Shown here piece after piece: positions 1 to 9,195 of a stretch of 64,000 nt of DNA. Position numbers and translations under genes: made by a program. The first letter of the stretch is position 1. Each line of letters begins with the position of its first letter. The DNA is from Colwellia_A sp047621305 (GTDB lineage Bacteria; Pseudomonadota; Gammaproteobacteria; Enterobacterales; Alteromonadaceae), in assembly GCA_047621305.1 (NCBI GenBank), contig JBLHNB010000002.1, positions 62,001 through 126,000 on the forward strand, given 5' to 3'. The notes below the pieces were generated by a model, which was not told the origin of the DNA, did not search any database, and was given only the letters and a program-made list of their open reading frames with translations.

Positions 1-1
1 A

Positions 2-1198
2 TTGTCCGCTTGTGTTACAAAAAACTACGAAAACAATGACGATAAACCCGTTATAGAAAATAGCTCAACTAACAATGAAATTGCCATGACCAGGATTTCA
101 TTAGGGTTGGGATATTTAAAAATTGGTAATACCACGCAAGCAAAACTAAACCTTGAAAAAGCCAAGCGTTTTGCGCCAAAACTTACCCAAGTTTATACCG
201 CATATGCCCATTATTACGATACAGTCGAAGAGCCTGAACTAGCAATAATTTCATATGAAAAAGCATTGTCTTTAGATAATAAAGATGCAGATACGCTTAA
301 TAATTATGGTGTTTTTTTATGTCGACAACAGCGTTATGTTGAAGCAGAAAAACAAATACTAAAAGCCATTGATATTCCAAGTTATTTATTAGTTTCTCAA
401 AGCTATGAAAATCTGGCGCTTTGTCAATTAAAAGCCAAAAACTTCGACAAAGCGCAACTTTATTTCGAAAAATCGATAGCGCATAATCCCAATAACGCCT
501 CAACGCTGTTACAAATGGTGCGTTTACAATATGCTTTTGGGGAATATCAAAAAGCGCAAGACTATTTACGTAAATATGAAAAATCGACGAGACGCTTTAA
601 TGCAAATGCTTTGTCACTGGCCTATAAAGTTTACGCTAAGCAACATAACCTTCGTATTGCCAAAAATTATGCAAGTATGTTGGTGAAAATGTTTCCCAAC
701 TCCTATGAAGCAAAACAATATATTTTAAATGAATTACAGCATATTGAAGCGGATGATTTAGCCGAGCAGTACCGTTTATCGACAGTAAAATTTATTACAC
801 CAAAGTCAAAAAAACGTGTCATAGTTTTATCGCCTAAAAAAATACTGGATACGTCTTCGACCCAAGAAAATATCGCCAGTAATACCCCATTAGAAAATGA
901 GTCTAACGAAGTTAAGGGCATTAACCCAACAAAAGCCGTTGAAGTGATTGAGGTTAATGACGTTTCTACTAAAGACATGACTCTAATAACACATGATGAC
1001 AGTAAAGTTAATATACCTTTTCATGAAGTGCAAAGTGGTGAAAGCCTTTTTGCTATTACCAAAAAATATAATATATATATGCATAATCTGGAAAGTTGGA
1101 ATAACTTTAAGCGCAGCCAGATACTTCGTATAGGTGACATTATTTATTTAGCCAATCCGAACCCACTAGAAATAAATGAAATGAGAAAAGCTAAATGA
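2..1198 (+). CDS. pilF: PilF/PilW-like TPR lipoprotein with C-terminal LysM domain (5' partial)
   Basis: The reading frame is open at the window edge and begins with L-S-A-C, a lipobox. The apparent TTG start at 2 is therefore an internal Leu codon of the signal peptide, and the true start lies outside the window. After the lipidated Cys come several tetratricopeptide repeats (residues about 28-235 of the visible part), as in PilF/PilW, the outer-membrane pilotin that assembles the type IV pilus secretin. The last 50 or so residues (HEVQSGESLFAITKKYN... RIGDIIYL) form a LysM peptidoglycan-binding domain after a low-complexity linker. Known PilF proteins are near 250 residues and lack this domain. 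The gene overlaps rodZ by ATGA. Position next to rodZ-ispG-hisS matches pilF in many gammaproteobacteria. Confidence 0.85.
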   Translation: MSACVTKNYENNDDKPVIENSSTNNEIAMTRISLGLGYLKIGNTTQAKLNLEKAKRFAPKLTQVYTAYAHYYDTVEEPELAIISYEKALSLDNKDADTLNNYGVFLCRQQRYVEAEKQILKAIDIPSYLLVSQSYENLALCQLKAKNFDKAQLYFEKSIAHNPNNASTLLQMVRLQYAFGEYQKAQDYLRKYEKSTRRFNANALSLAYKVYAKQHNLRIAKNYASMLVKMFPNSYEAKQYILNELQHIEADDLAEQYRLSTVKFITPKSKKRVIVLSPKKILDTSSTQENIASNTPLENESNEVKGINPTKAVEVIEVNDVSTKDMTLITHDDSKVNIPFHEVQSGESLFAITKKYNIYMHNLESWNNFKRSQILRIGDIIYLANPNPLEINEMRKAK

Positions 1199-2217
1199 GC
1201 GAAATAATGCCTGAGTTAATGGAAAATATAGAAGAAAAGGTCGTTATAGGCCCAGGGCAAATACTAACGGAAGCAAGAGTAAAACGTGGGTTCAGCCAGC
1301 AAGATGTAGCGGATAAACTAAATTTTAGAGTTTCGCTGGTTAGTGATATTGAAGAAGAACGCTTTGATAAATCATTACCTGAGACTTATAACCGTGGTTA
1401 CCTGAAAAACTATGCAAAATTAGTTAATATTTCTATCGATGACGTTTTGGCAAGTTATGACATGTTAAACGATGCCAAAGTACAAGCCTCTGAAATGTTA
1501 AGCTTCTCAAAAGGCACCATCAAAGAAGCTGAAAATAACCTATTAATGTGGATAAGTTACCTTATTTTAGCTGTTTTAGTTGGTTTAACGGTTATGTGGT
1601 GGTTACAAGGTGAAAGCCGTACTTTAACCCTAACATCAGCTGAGCAGCTTGTAACTCCAGCTAGCGAAGACGTTATCGATGAAAATAAAATTGAGCTTGC
1701 TGAAAGTATAGAACAAGCACTTTTGACGAAAGATATAAATGTTAAAAATATAGTCGTACTTGATGATTCTCCTGGTAGTGCTAGCGGTGACTCAGCACAA
1801 GTATTAGCAACAGACTCGAGTAATGATGAAGGTATTGTTGATTCCGCCAATAGCGACACGCCTACACTCGCTAATAATGTTGGCGATAATACAATAACAA
1901 CGCCAAATAGCATTACTGAGTCGACACCAAATGAACTGATCGTCAATGACGTAGTTATCTTTGATACGCCACCGGTCGTGGTAACCTTTACTTTTTCTGG
2001 TGATTGCTGGGTAAATATTTACGATGCAACGGGCGAACGTATAGCATGGGGCATAAAAAAACTTGGTTATGTAATGAATATCAATGGACAAGCACCTTTT
2101 AATGTTACGTTAGGTAAGCCTGAATTGGTTACTGTTAATTTTGATGGCCAAGCTATCGATATGGCACAGTTTAGAGTCGGCCAAATTGCTAAATTTAGTT
2201 TGCCCATCGCGCCGTAA
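1195..2217 (+). CDS. rodZ: RodZ cytoskeletal/cell-shape protein
   Basis: RodZ links MreB filaments to the elongation machinery at the inner membrane. The 340-residue product has a cytoplasmic Cro/C1-type helix-turn-helix domain (residues about 20-85), one transmembrane helix (about 117-137, ending in MWWL), a long Ser/Thr/Asp-rich periplasmic linker, and a C-terminal DUF4115 beta domain (from VVVTFTFSGDCWVNIYD). The start codon overlaps the pilF stop (ATGA), implying translational coupling. It precedes ispG, the usual order in gammaproteobacteria. Confidence 0.93.
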   Translation: MSEIMPELMENIEEKVVIGPGQILTEARVKRGFSQQDVADKLNFRVSLVSDIEEERFDKSLPETYNRGYLKNYAKLVNISIDDVLASYDMLNDAKVQASEMLSFSKGTIKEAENNLLMWISYLILAVLVGLTVMWWLQGESRTLTLTSAEQLVTPASEDVIDENKIELAESIEQALLTKDINVKNIVVLDDSPGSASGDSAQVLATDSSNDEGIVDSANSDTPTLANNVGDNTITTPNSITESTPNELIVNDVVIFDTPPVVVTFTFSGDCWVNIYDATGERIAWGIKKLGYVMNINGQAPFNVTLGKPELVTVNFDGQAIDMAQFRVGQIAKFSLPIAP

Positions 2218-2246
2218 TACTTACTTTTTAAATTTGTTGAAATATT

Positions 2247-3365
2247 ATGTTTAAAGAATCCCCTATTATTCGCCGACTATCTCGTCAAATTATGGTTGGC
2301 AATGTCCCTGTTGGTGGCGATGCGCCTATTACTGTGCAGTCGATGACCAATACCTTAACTACTGATGTTGCGGCGACAGTAGCGCAAATTAAAGCTTTAG
2401 AAGCCGTTGGTGCCGATATTGTGCGTATTAGCGTACCCACAATGGACGCGGCGGAAGCTTTTCGAGAAATAAAAAAACAGGTTAAAGTCCCCTTAGTTGC
2501 AGATATCCATTTCGACTATCGCATTGCACTGAAAGTTGCAGAATACGGTGCAGATTGTTTACGCATTAATCCCGGTAATATTGGCCGGGCAGATCGTGTA
2601 CGTAGTGTGGTTGAATGTGCTCGCGATAACAATATCCCCATTCGTATTGGCGTTAATGGCGGTTCTTTAGAAAAAGATATTCAAGAAAAATATACAGAGC
2701 CTACGCCTGAAGCGTTATTAGAGTCAGCAATGCGACACGTCGATATACTCGATAAGCTTAATTTTAATCAATTTAAAGTGAGTGTTAAAGCCTCCGATGT
2801 ATTCTTAGCGGTTGGTGCTTATCGATTGCTCGCTAAGCAAATTGATAACCCCTTGCATCTTGGCATTACTGAAGCGGGCGGTTTACGTTCGGGCTCGGTT
2901 AAGTCATCTGTTGGTTTAGGCTTATTACTGGCAGAAGGTATTGGTGATACGTTGCGCATTTCTTTAGCGGCAGATCCCATTGAAGAAATAAAAGTCGGTT
3001 TTGATATTTTAAAATCGTTGAAGTTACGTAGTCGTGGTATTAACTTAATTGCTTGTCCAAGTTGTTCTCGTCAGGAGTTTGATGTTATTTCAACGGTTAA
3101 TGCGCTAGAACAACGCATCGAAGATATTTTAACGCCAATGGATGTTTCTATTATTGGTTGTATTGTTAATGGACCCGGTGAAGCCATTATTTCAGATTTA
3201 GGTTTAACTGGCAGCAGTAAAAAAAGTGGCTTTTATCTTGATGGTATTCGTCAAAAAGAACGTTTTGATAATAATAACTTAGTTGATCAGTTAGAAGCAC
3301 GCATTCGTGCAAAAGCGAAGTTATTAGATGAAAAAAACAGAATTAATATTCAAGAAGTTGATTAA
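2247..3365 (+). CDS. ispG: 4-hydroxy-3-methylbut-2-en-1-yl diphosphate synthase (IspG/GcpE)
   Basis: Catalyses the penultimate step of the MEP isoprenoid pathway, converting MEcPP to HMBPP with electrons from flavodoxin. The 372-residue length equals that of E. coli IspG. An N-terminal TIM-barrel (MVGNVPVGGDAPITVQSMTN) is followed by a C-terminal iron-sulfur domain with Cys270, Cys273 and Cys305 plus Glu312 (in NGPGE), the four ligands of the [4Fe-4S] cluster. It lies 29 bp after rodZ and 5' of hisS, probably in one operon. Confidence 0.97.
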   Translation: MFKESPIIRRLSRQIMVGNVPVGGDAPITVQSMTNTLTTDVAATVAQIKALEAVGADIVRISVPTMDAAEAFREIKKQVKVPLVADIHFDYRIALKVAEYGADCLRINPGNIGRADRVRSVVECARDNNIPIRIGVNGGSLEKDIQEKYTEPTPEALLESAMRHVDILDKLNFNQFKVSVKASDVFLAVGAYRLLAKQIDNPLHLGITEAGGLRSGSVKSSVGLGLLLAEGIGDTLRISLAADPIEEIKVGFDILKSLKLRSRGINLIACPSCSRQEFDVISTVNALEQRIEDILTPMDVSIIGCIVNGPGEAIISDLGLTGSSKKSGFYLDGIRQKERFDNNNLVDQLEARIRAKAKLLDEKNRINIQEVD

Positions 3366-3502
3366 GTGCTATTCAAGTAAGAGACTAAACGGCAATTTCA
3401 TTTACGTTTACCCTTAAACTGCCTATAATGCGCGCTGCAATTAATATTTCCCATTTAATACAGTCGACAAATAATACCGTCGACAAAGAGAGAATGACCT
3501 AC

Positions 3503-4777
3503 GTGAGTAAAACAATTCAGGCTATAAGAGGTATGAACGACTGCCTCCCATCAGAAAGTAATATTTGGCAAATGGTTGAATCTGTATTGCGCCGTATTGC
3601 CAGTAATTACGGTTTTGCCGAAATACGTATGCCGATTGTCGAGTCTACTGCGCTTTTTAAACGTTCAATTGGTGAAGTGACTGATATTGTTGAAAAGGAA
3701 ATGTATACCTTTGATGATCGTAATGGTGATAGTTTAACACTCCGCCCAGAAGGGACGGCTTGCTGTGTTCGTGCGGCCAATCAACATGGTTTACTTTATA
3801 ATCAAGAACAACGATTATGGTATATAGGACCGATGTTTAGGCATGAACGCCCACAAAAAGGTCGTTATCGTCAGTTTCACCAATTTGGCCTTGAGGCCTT
3901 TGGTATAGCGACTCCGGATATCGATGCAGAAATTATTTCACTGACTGCGCGACTTTGGCGGGAACTTGGCATCAATGAGTTTGTCACACTAGAGCTAAAC
4001 TCATTAGGTTCAAACGAAGAACGGGAAAATTATCGCAACGCATTGGTTGAATTTTTAACTGAGCGAAAAGAGCAACTTGATGACGACAGTAAACGTCGGA
4101 TGTTAACTAATCCGCTGCGCGTACTTGATAGTAAAAACCCACAAGTACAAGAAGCATTAGTGGGCGCGCCGAAACTGAGCGACTATTTTGGTGATGAATC
4201 AACAGCGCATTTTTCGCAAGTCCGTGAACGTTTAGACGCTGCGGGCATTGAATATGTTATTAATGACCGCTTAGTGCGCGGTTTAGATTATTACAACCGT
4301 ACCGTTTTTGAATGGGTAACTTCGAGCTTAGGATCACAAGGTACTATTTGTGCCGGTGGTCGTTATGACGGTTTAGTTGAGCAGTTAGGCGGAAAATCAA
4401 CACCAGGTTTTGGTTTTGCATTAGGTATAGAACGCCTTATTTTAATGCTGACTAGCTTGGATAAAGTGAAAAATATTCGTCCACAAGTTGATGCCTATTT
4501 TATTCTGTTAGGAGACGATGCTGAAATTAAAGGTAATCAATTAGCAGAACAATGGCGTGACGTAGTAGTAGATTGCCGCTTGCAAACTCACTGCGGTGGC
4601 GGAAATATGAAGAAACAAATGAAGCGGGCAGACAAGTCCGGCGCTCAAATAGCATTAATATTGGGCGAAAATGAAATGAATGAACAACAGGTCACCGTAA
4701 AATATTTACGTGGACAACAAGAACAACAAAGTTTGTCATTTGATGAAGTGCCAAGTTTATTAGCAAGTTTAATTTAA
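3503..4777 (+). CDS. hisS: Histidyl-tRNA synthetase
   Basis: Charges tRNA-His. Class II motifs are visible: RHERPQKGRYRQFHQFG (motif 2) and the histidine-specific GLDYYNRTVFEW segment, with a C-terminal anticodon-binding domain. The frame is open further upstream, to ATG 3428, but the family starts as M-(S/A)-K-x-I-Q-A-I-R-G-M. A GTG at 3503 gives MSKTIQAIRGMND and sits about 10 nt after a GAGAG ribosome site, whereas ATG 3494 would overlap that site. I therefore prefer 3503 (424 aa). Confidence 0.95.
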   Translation: MSKTIQAIRGMNDCLPSESNIWQMVESVLRRIASNYGFAEIRMPIVESTALFKRSIGEVTDIVEKEMYTFDDRNGDSLTLRPEGTACCVRAANQHGLLYNQEQRLWYIGPMFRHERPQKGRYRQFHQFGLEAFGIATPDIDAEIISLTARLWRELGINEFVTLELNSLGSNEERENYRNALVEFLTERKEQLDDDSKRRMLTNPLRVLDSKNPQVQEALVGAPKLSDYFGDESTAHFSQVRERLDAAGIEYVINDRLVRGLDYYNRTVFEWVTSSLGSQGTICAGGRYDGLVEQLGGKSTPGFGFALGIERLILMLTSLDKVKNIRPQVDAYFILLGDDAEIKGNQLAEQWRDVVVDCRLQTHCGGGNMKKQMKRADKSGAQIALILGENEMNEQQVTVKYLRGQQEQQSLSFDEVPSLLASLI

Positions 4778-4786
4778 GGGATCGTT

Positions 4787-5425
4787 GTGGAAATATATCA
4801 AACAGAAGAACAACAAGTCGATGCGATGAAAAAATACTGGCAGGATAATGGTAACGCTATTATTGCTGGTTTAGTTATTGGTTTTTCGGCGTTTATTGGT
4901 TATAACTTTTATAAAGACGCGCAGTTAGAGCAAGAGTTATCAACGTCAGAATCATATCAAATAACCCAAGAATTAGTAGGTAAAGACGAACAAGCTTATA
5001 CAAAAGCGGGTGAAAAGTTTATTGCTGAAAATGGCGAGTCAAGCTACGCAAGCTTAACGGCATTAGCTTTAGCTAAAGAATCAGCAAATCATAAAGATTG
5101 GCCGCAGGTTGAAAAATATCTGGCGACAGCCATTGCGAAAGCAACGGATGCGGGTATTAAAGGTATCGCTACCCTTCGTTTGGCTCGAGTACAAATTCAA
5201 TTAGATCAAATTGAAAAAGCGTTGGTTACATTAAGCTCGCCATTACCTGAATCATTTAAAGCTACAGTAGAAGAAATTAAAGGCGATGCATATTTGAAGC
5301 AAGATAAAAAAGACTTAGCACGTAACGCTTATCAAGCTGCACTAAATGTAAATGACCAAGCAGGAAATTCTGCTTTGCAAATAAAATTAGATGATCTTGC
5401 AGAAACTATTAATTTAGGCAAATAG
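4787..5425 (+). CDS. yfgM: YfgM family ancillary SecYEG translocon subunit
   Basis: The 212-residue protein has a short cytoplasmic N terminus (MEIYQTEEQQVDAMKKYW, the family signature), one transmembrane helix at about residues 22-40, and a periplasmic TPR-like domain. In E. coli YfgM binds PpiD at the Sec translocon and moderates RcsB. The gene starts with GTG nine bases after the hisS stop and precedes bamB, the conserved hisS-yfgM-bamB-der order. Confidence 0.9.
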   Translation: MEIYQTEEQQVDAMKKYWQDNGNAIIAGLVIGFSAFIGYNFYKDAQLEQELSTSESYQITQELVGKDEQAYTKAGEKFIAENGESSYASLTALALAKESANHKDWPQVEKYLATAIAKATDAGIKGIATLRLARVQIQLDQIEKALVTLSSPLPESFKATVEEIKGDAYLKQDKKDLARNAYQAALNVNDQAGNSALQIKLDDLAETINLGK

Positions 5426-5521
5426 ATTGTATCCCCACTAGATGAGATAAAACCTCTGGGTGAATTACCGTTTAGTGAACGTTTGATAATACTCTTTTTG
5501 GCATAACCAAAAAGATAAAGA

Positions 5522-6745
5522 GTGGAGCTTGATTTGCATATTTTTAATCAAAAAGTATTCAATAAAAAAACATTAGCTATTTGTTTGTTAAGTCTTGGGT
5601 TGTCGGCTTGTTCTTCAACCGAGGATGAAATTGATAAAACATTACCTGCAGAACTGGTGAAAATTGATCAACAATTTACACCTAAAGTCATTTGGGAAAA
5701 TAATGTTGGCGATGGTGTTGATGATTACTTCTCACGTATTAAACCTGTTGCAGCATACGACAAAATATTCAGTGCTAGCCGAAATGGTGACACTTTAGCC
5801 TTTGATATTGAAACAGGTAAACAGGTTTGGAAAGTCGATTTAAGTAATATCGATAATAGCCGTGGCTTTTTTGATAGCAATAAACCTGCATTGATCAGCG
5901 GCGGGCCGGTAGCAGGTATTAATAAAGTTTTTCTTGGTAGTGAAAATGGTGATATTTTTGCGTTAGATGCTAAAGATGGTAGTTTGGCATGGCAAGCAAA
6001 GATCAAAGGCGAAATTATCGCAGCACCAGGTATCGATTCAGGTATTTTAGTGGTTAATAGTGCCTCTGGTATTATGACCGCATTTAACGCATCTAATGGT
6101 GAAGAGTTGTGGAGTATTGAACAAGATATCCCCGCATTAACCTTACGTGGCATTAGCTCTCCGGTTGTTGCATCTGGTGGTGCTATTGTTGGCTTAGCAG
6201 ATGGTAGTGTTTCAGTTTATTTACTTGATAGCGGTCAACAAGGTTGGACTGTTGAAGTGGGTGAAGCAACCGGATCAACTGAATTAGAACGGGTTATTGA
6301 TATTGATTCAACACCCCTAGTATTCGGTGATAAAGTTTATATTGTTTCAGCGCGAGGTAACCTAGTTGCACTAGACTTACGTACTGGCCGAGTATTATGG
6401 AAACGTCAATATTCTTCTTACACAGAGTTAGCGATAAGTGGTAATAATATTTATTTGAGCGATGTAAAGGGACATATTTATGCGATTGATCGCTTAAATG
6501 GTTTAGAAAAATGGAGTCAACTTGCTTTAACTAACCGTGGTGTTACCGGTCCTGCTGCTGTGGGGAATTATGTCGTTGTTGGTGATTTTGAAGGTTATTT
6601 ACATTGGTTAGACCGTGACAGTGGTGATATTGTCGCCCGTCATATTGTTGATAGCAGTGGTATTCATTCTGCCGTAACCGTAGTAAACGATGTTTTATAC
6701 GTACAATCACGAGATGGTGATTTACAGGCAATTACAACACCGTAG
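5522..6745 (+). CDS. bamB: Outer membrane assembly lipoprotein BamB
   Basis: Lipoprotein of the BAM complex that inserts beta-barrel proteins. The N-terminal signal ends in a lipobox LSAC with the lipidated Cys at residue 30. The rest is a PQQ-type eight-bladed beta-propeller with repeated G-x-V/I-x-A-L/I-D-x-x-(T/N)-G-x-x-x-W units (for example ALDAKDGSLAW, ALDLRTGRVLW, AIDRLNGLEKW). The start is a GTG preceded by an AAAGAG-like site; an in-frame TTG at 5534 is an alternative. The transcript ends at a strong terminator before der. Confidence 0.95.
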   Translation: MELDLHIFNQKVFNKKTLAICLLSLGLSACSSTEDEIDKTLPAELVKIDQQFTPKVIWENNVGDGVDDYFSRIKPVAAYDKIFSASRNGDTLAFDIETGKQVWKVDLSNIDNSRGFFDSNKPALISGGPVAGINKVFLGSENGDIFALDAKDGSLAWQAKIKGEIIAAPGIDSGILVVNSASGIMTAFNASNGEELWSIEQDIPALTLRGISSPVVASGGAIVGLADGSVSVYLLDSGQQGWTVEVGEATGSTELERVIDIDSTPLVFGDKVYIVSARGNLVALDLRTGRVLWKRQYSSYTELAISGNNIYLSDVKGHIYAIDRLNGLEKWSQLALTNRGVTGPAAVGNYVVVGDFEGYLHWLDRDSGDIVARHIVDSSGIHSAVTVVNDVLYVQSRDGDLQAITTP

Positions 6746-6766
6746 TCATTTTATTAGCTATAATTA

Positions 6767-6809
6767 AACGGCTCCATTGCTTTTAGTCTTGGAGCCGTTA
6801 TTTTTTTTT
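6767..6809 (+). terminator. Intrinsic terminator after bamB
   Basis: A perfect 9-bp stem (AACGGCTCC / GGAGCCGTT, 6767-6775 and 6791-6799) is followed directly by a run of about ten T. It separates bamB from der, so der probably has its own promoter in the roughly 50 bp before its start. Confidence 0.9.
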
Positions 6810-6856
6810 GAAACAGAGTGTATTTTACACTTACTATTGAATTTATTGAGGTCATC

Positions 6857-8320
6857 ATGCTTCCTGTTGTAGCCCTTGTCGGGCGCCCAAATGTTGGTAA
6901 GTCAACATTATTTAATCGTCTCACCCGTAGTCGAGATGCACTTGTTGCTGATTACCCAGGACTTACCCGAGATCGACAATACGGTAAAGCTAAAGTTGAA
7001 GAACATCCTTTTATTGTTATTGATACCGGTGGTATTCAAGGTGATGAGCAAGGTATCGATGCTTTAATGGCGGAACAATCGCTGACGGCAATTGCTGAAG
7101 CAGATGCTGTGCTATTTATGGTTGATGCAAGAGCGGGCTTAACGTCTGCTGATATTGGTATTGCTGATTATTTACGTAAACAAGATAAAAAGATTTTTCT
7201 TGTTGCCAATAAAGTCGATGGTATTGACGCAGACTCTGCGGTTGCAGATTTTTATTCGCTAGGTTTAGGCGATATAGTTCATCAAATTGCTGCTGCTCAT
7301 GGCCGTGGTGTTACACAGTTATTAACATTAGCACTTACCCCTCATATTGAAGCGTTAAGTCTGCCAAAAGCAGAAGAAAACGATGAATTTGATGGAGAAA
7401 TGGGCAGTGGTCTTACCGATCAAGAAATCATTGATGCCGCACCAGAAGAACATGACACCATTAAATTGGCGATCATTGGTAAACCTAATGTTGGAAAGTC
7501 GACGTTAACGAACCGTATATTGGGAGAAGAGCGCGTTGTTGTTTTTGATGCGCCTGGAACAACACGCGACAGCGTTTATATTCCAATGGAACATAATGGG
7601 AGAAAATACACACTCATTGATACGGCTGGTATTCGTCGTCGTAAAAATGTGACCGATGTTGTTGAAAAATTCTCTGTCATTAAAACATTACGTGCTATTG
7701 AAGATGCCAACGTATGTTTACTTATTATAGATGCGCAAGAAGGCATAAGTGATCAAGATTTAAGTCTATTAGGTTTTATTCTTGAAGCAGGCCGCTCGTT
7801 AGTATTAGCGGTTAATAAATGGGACGGACTTGATGATCATGTTAAAGACAGGATTAAATCAGAATTGGATCGCCGTTTAGGTTTTATCGATTTTGCCCGC
7901 GTTCATTTTATATCGGCTTTACATGGTACAGGTGTGGGTCATTTGTACGAGTCTGTTGAAGAAGCTTTTGTGTCTGCAACTAAACGTATATCAACCTCAA
8001 TGGTTACCAAAATATTAGAAATGGCAGAGTTTGACCATCAACCACCGATGCATCAGGGACGTCGGATCAAACTCAAATATGCTCATGCTGGTGGCTATAA
8101 CCCACCGATCATTGTTATACATGGCAATTTGGCGAAAAAATTACCTAATTCCTATAAACGTTACTTAATGAATTATTATCGTAAATCATTAAAGATAATG
8201 GGTACGCCAATACGTATCGAGTTTAGGGAAACCAGTAACCCATTTGCCGGTAAGAAAAAGTTAAACTTTACCGAACAAAAGAAAATAGCCAGAGCAACTA
8301 AAGGTTATAATAAAGACTAA
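6857..8320 (+). CDS. der: Ribosome-assembly GTPase Der (EngA)
   Basis: Double-GTPase required for maturation of the 50S subunit. It has two G domains, each with a Walker A/G1 motif (GRPNVGKST near residue 10 and GKPNVGKST near residue 215), DTGGI and DTAGI G3 motifs, NKVD and NKWD G4 motifs, and a C-terminal KH-like domain. The frame is open back to 6818, but ATG 6857 gives the family N terminus MLPVVALVGRPNVG and is preceded by GAGG at 6849-6852. This makes 487 aa. Confidence 0.96.
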   Translation: MLPVVALVGRPNVGKSTLFNRLTRSRDALVADYPGLTRDRQYGKAKVEEHPFIVIDTGGIQGDEQGIDALMAEQSLTAIAEADAVLFMVDARAGLTSADIGIADYLRKQDKKIFLVANKVDGIDADSAVADFYSLGLGDIVHQIAAAHGRGVTQLLTLALTPHIEALSLPKAEENDEFDGEMGSGLTDQEIIDAAPEEHDTIKLAIIGKPNVGKSTLTNRILGEERVVVFDAPGTTRDSVYIPMEHNGRKYTLIDTAGIRRRKNVTDVVEKFSVIKTLRAIEDANVCLLIIDAQEGISDQDLSLLGFILEAGRSLVLAVNKWDGLDDHVKDRIKSELDRRLGFIDFARVHFISALHGTGVGHLYESVEEAFVSATKRISTSMVTKILEMAEFDHQPPMHQGRRIKLKYAHAGGYNPPIIVIHGNLAKKLPNSYKRYLMNYYRKSLKIMGTPIRIEFRETSNPFAGKKKLNFTEQKKIARATKGYNKD

Positions 8321-8332
8321 GAACCCAGTATA

Positions 8333-8362
8333 TTAAGCCTGTAACTTTACAGGCTTAATTGT
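8333..8362 (+). terminator. Terminator-like hairpin after der
   Basis: The palindrome TTAAGCCTGTAA / TTACAGGCTTAA (8333-8344 and 8347-8358) is followed by TTGTTTCT. The loop is short and the T-run interrupted, so this is a moderate terminator. Confidence 0.6.
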
Positions 8363-8505
8363 TTCTCTACTTAATTAACCTAAGCTCCCCTTAATTAATT
8401 GTCTTCTAGCTGCTATTTTTACTTACCTCATCGTTATTGCATTTATTTGTTGAGTTAGCTACTGTGAAATAGTAGCCAATAAAAATTTATCATTAATGGA
8501 ATAAT

Positions 8506-9195
8506 ATGCCAGCAAGTTCAGTCAAGGTCGTTACCGCCAGCCGTAGTAATCAGAATTTAACGTTATTACAACCGGGCTCAAATATCACCATTGATATTGT
8601 TACACCTGCTGGACAAAAAGGTAAATTTAGAACGTGTTTTATTGGTTATCTACCTAAAAAGTATATCTTAATTCAATACCCAGAGGCGTCCAAATTAGAC
8701 CGTTTTTCTAAATATATAACGCAAGGGACGGCAATCACGGTCAGAGGCTTAATAGAAGGGCATGAAGGCGTTGTTGTTGCATTTGTGAGTAGTGTTAAAC
8801 AAACCTTACAAATTCCTTCACGAGTCATAGTGCTCGAATTTCCTCAGTCCGTAAGTTTACAAAATTTACGCTCATCAATGCGTATAGATACTAATATTGT
8901 TGTAAAAGTAAAAGTAAGAAAAGAATATTGGCAAGCTTTCATGATTAATATATCCCTTAATGGCTGCCAACTTATCGTTGATAATGGTGAATCGTTAGTT
9001 TTTATTGAAGATGAAAAGATTGATGTCATAGTTGAAGACTTTCAAGGTCTCAAAAATATCAATTTAATTGCCAATGTACGCAGTACCAAAACTCAGAAAG
9101 GTGGCATCGCGGTTGGTGTCGAATTTTGTGAAACCTCTAAAGATAGCATTAAGCAACTAATTCAACATGCGGTCATTATGGAAGACGATACTTAA
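8506..9195 (+). CDS. PilZ-domain c-di-GMP-binding protein (YcgR-like architecture)
   Basis: The 229-residue soluble protein has an N-terminal YcgR-like beta domain (about 10-105) and a C-terminal PilZ domain (about 118-225). Both c-di-GMP motifs are present: R-S-S-M-R (Arg122, Arg126; RxxxR) and N-I-S-L-N-G (148-153; the (D/N)xSxxG motif). It probably senses c-di-GMP, and motility or surface behaviour is the usual output, but no flagellar gene adjoins. Its last four bases overlap the convergent xseA stop. Window neighbours that make or degrade c-di-GMP lie near 18 kb and 33 kb. Confidence 0.82.
   Translation: MPASSVKVVTASRSNQNLTLLQPGSNITIDIVTPAGQKGKFRTCFIGYLPKKYILIQYPEASKLDRFSKYITQGTAITVRGLIEGHEGVVVAFVSSVKQTLQIPSRVIVLEFPQSVSLQNLRSSMRIDTNIVVKVKVRKEYWQAFMINISLNGCQLIVDNGESLVFIEDEKIDVIVEDFQGLKNINLIANVRSTKTQKGGIAVGVEFCETSKDSIKQLIQHAVIMEDDT

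Noticed and set aside
2..4. TTG as start codon of the first gene
   Set aside because: The codon lies within the lipobox L-S-A-C; the signal peptide must precede it, so the gene is cut by the window edge.
3428..3502. An N-terminal extension of HisS from ATG 3428
   Set aside because: The 25 extra residues have no counterpart in the family, and a ribosome site fits the GTG at 3503.
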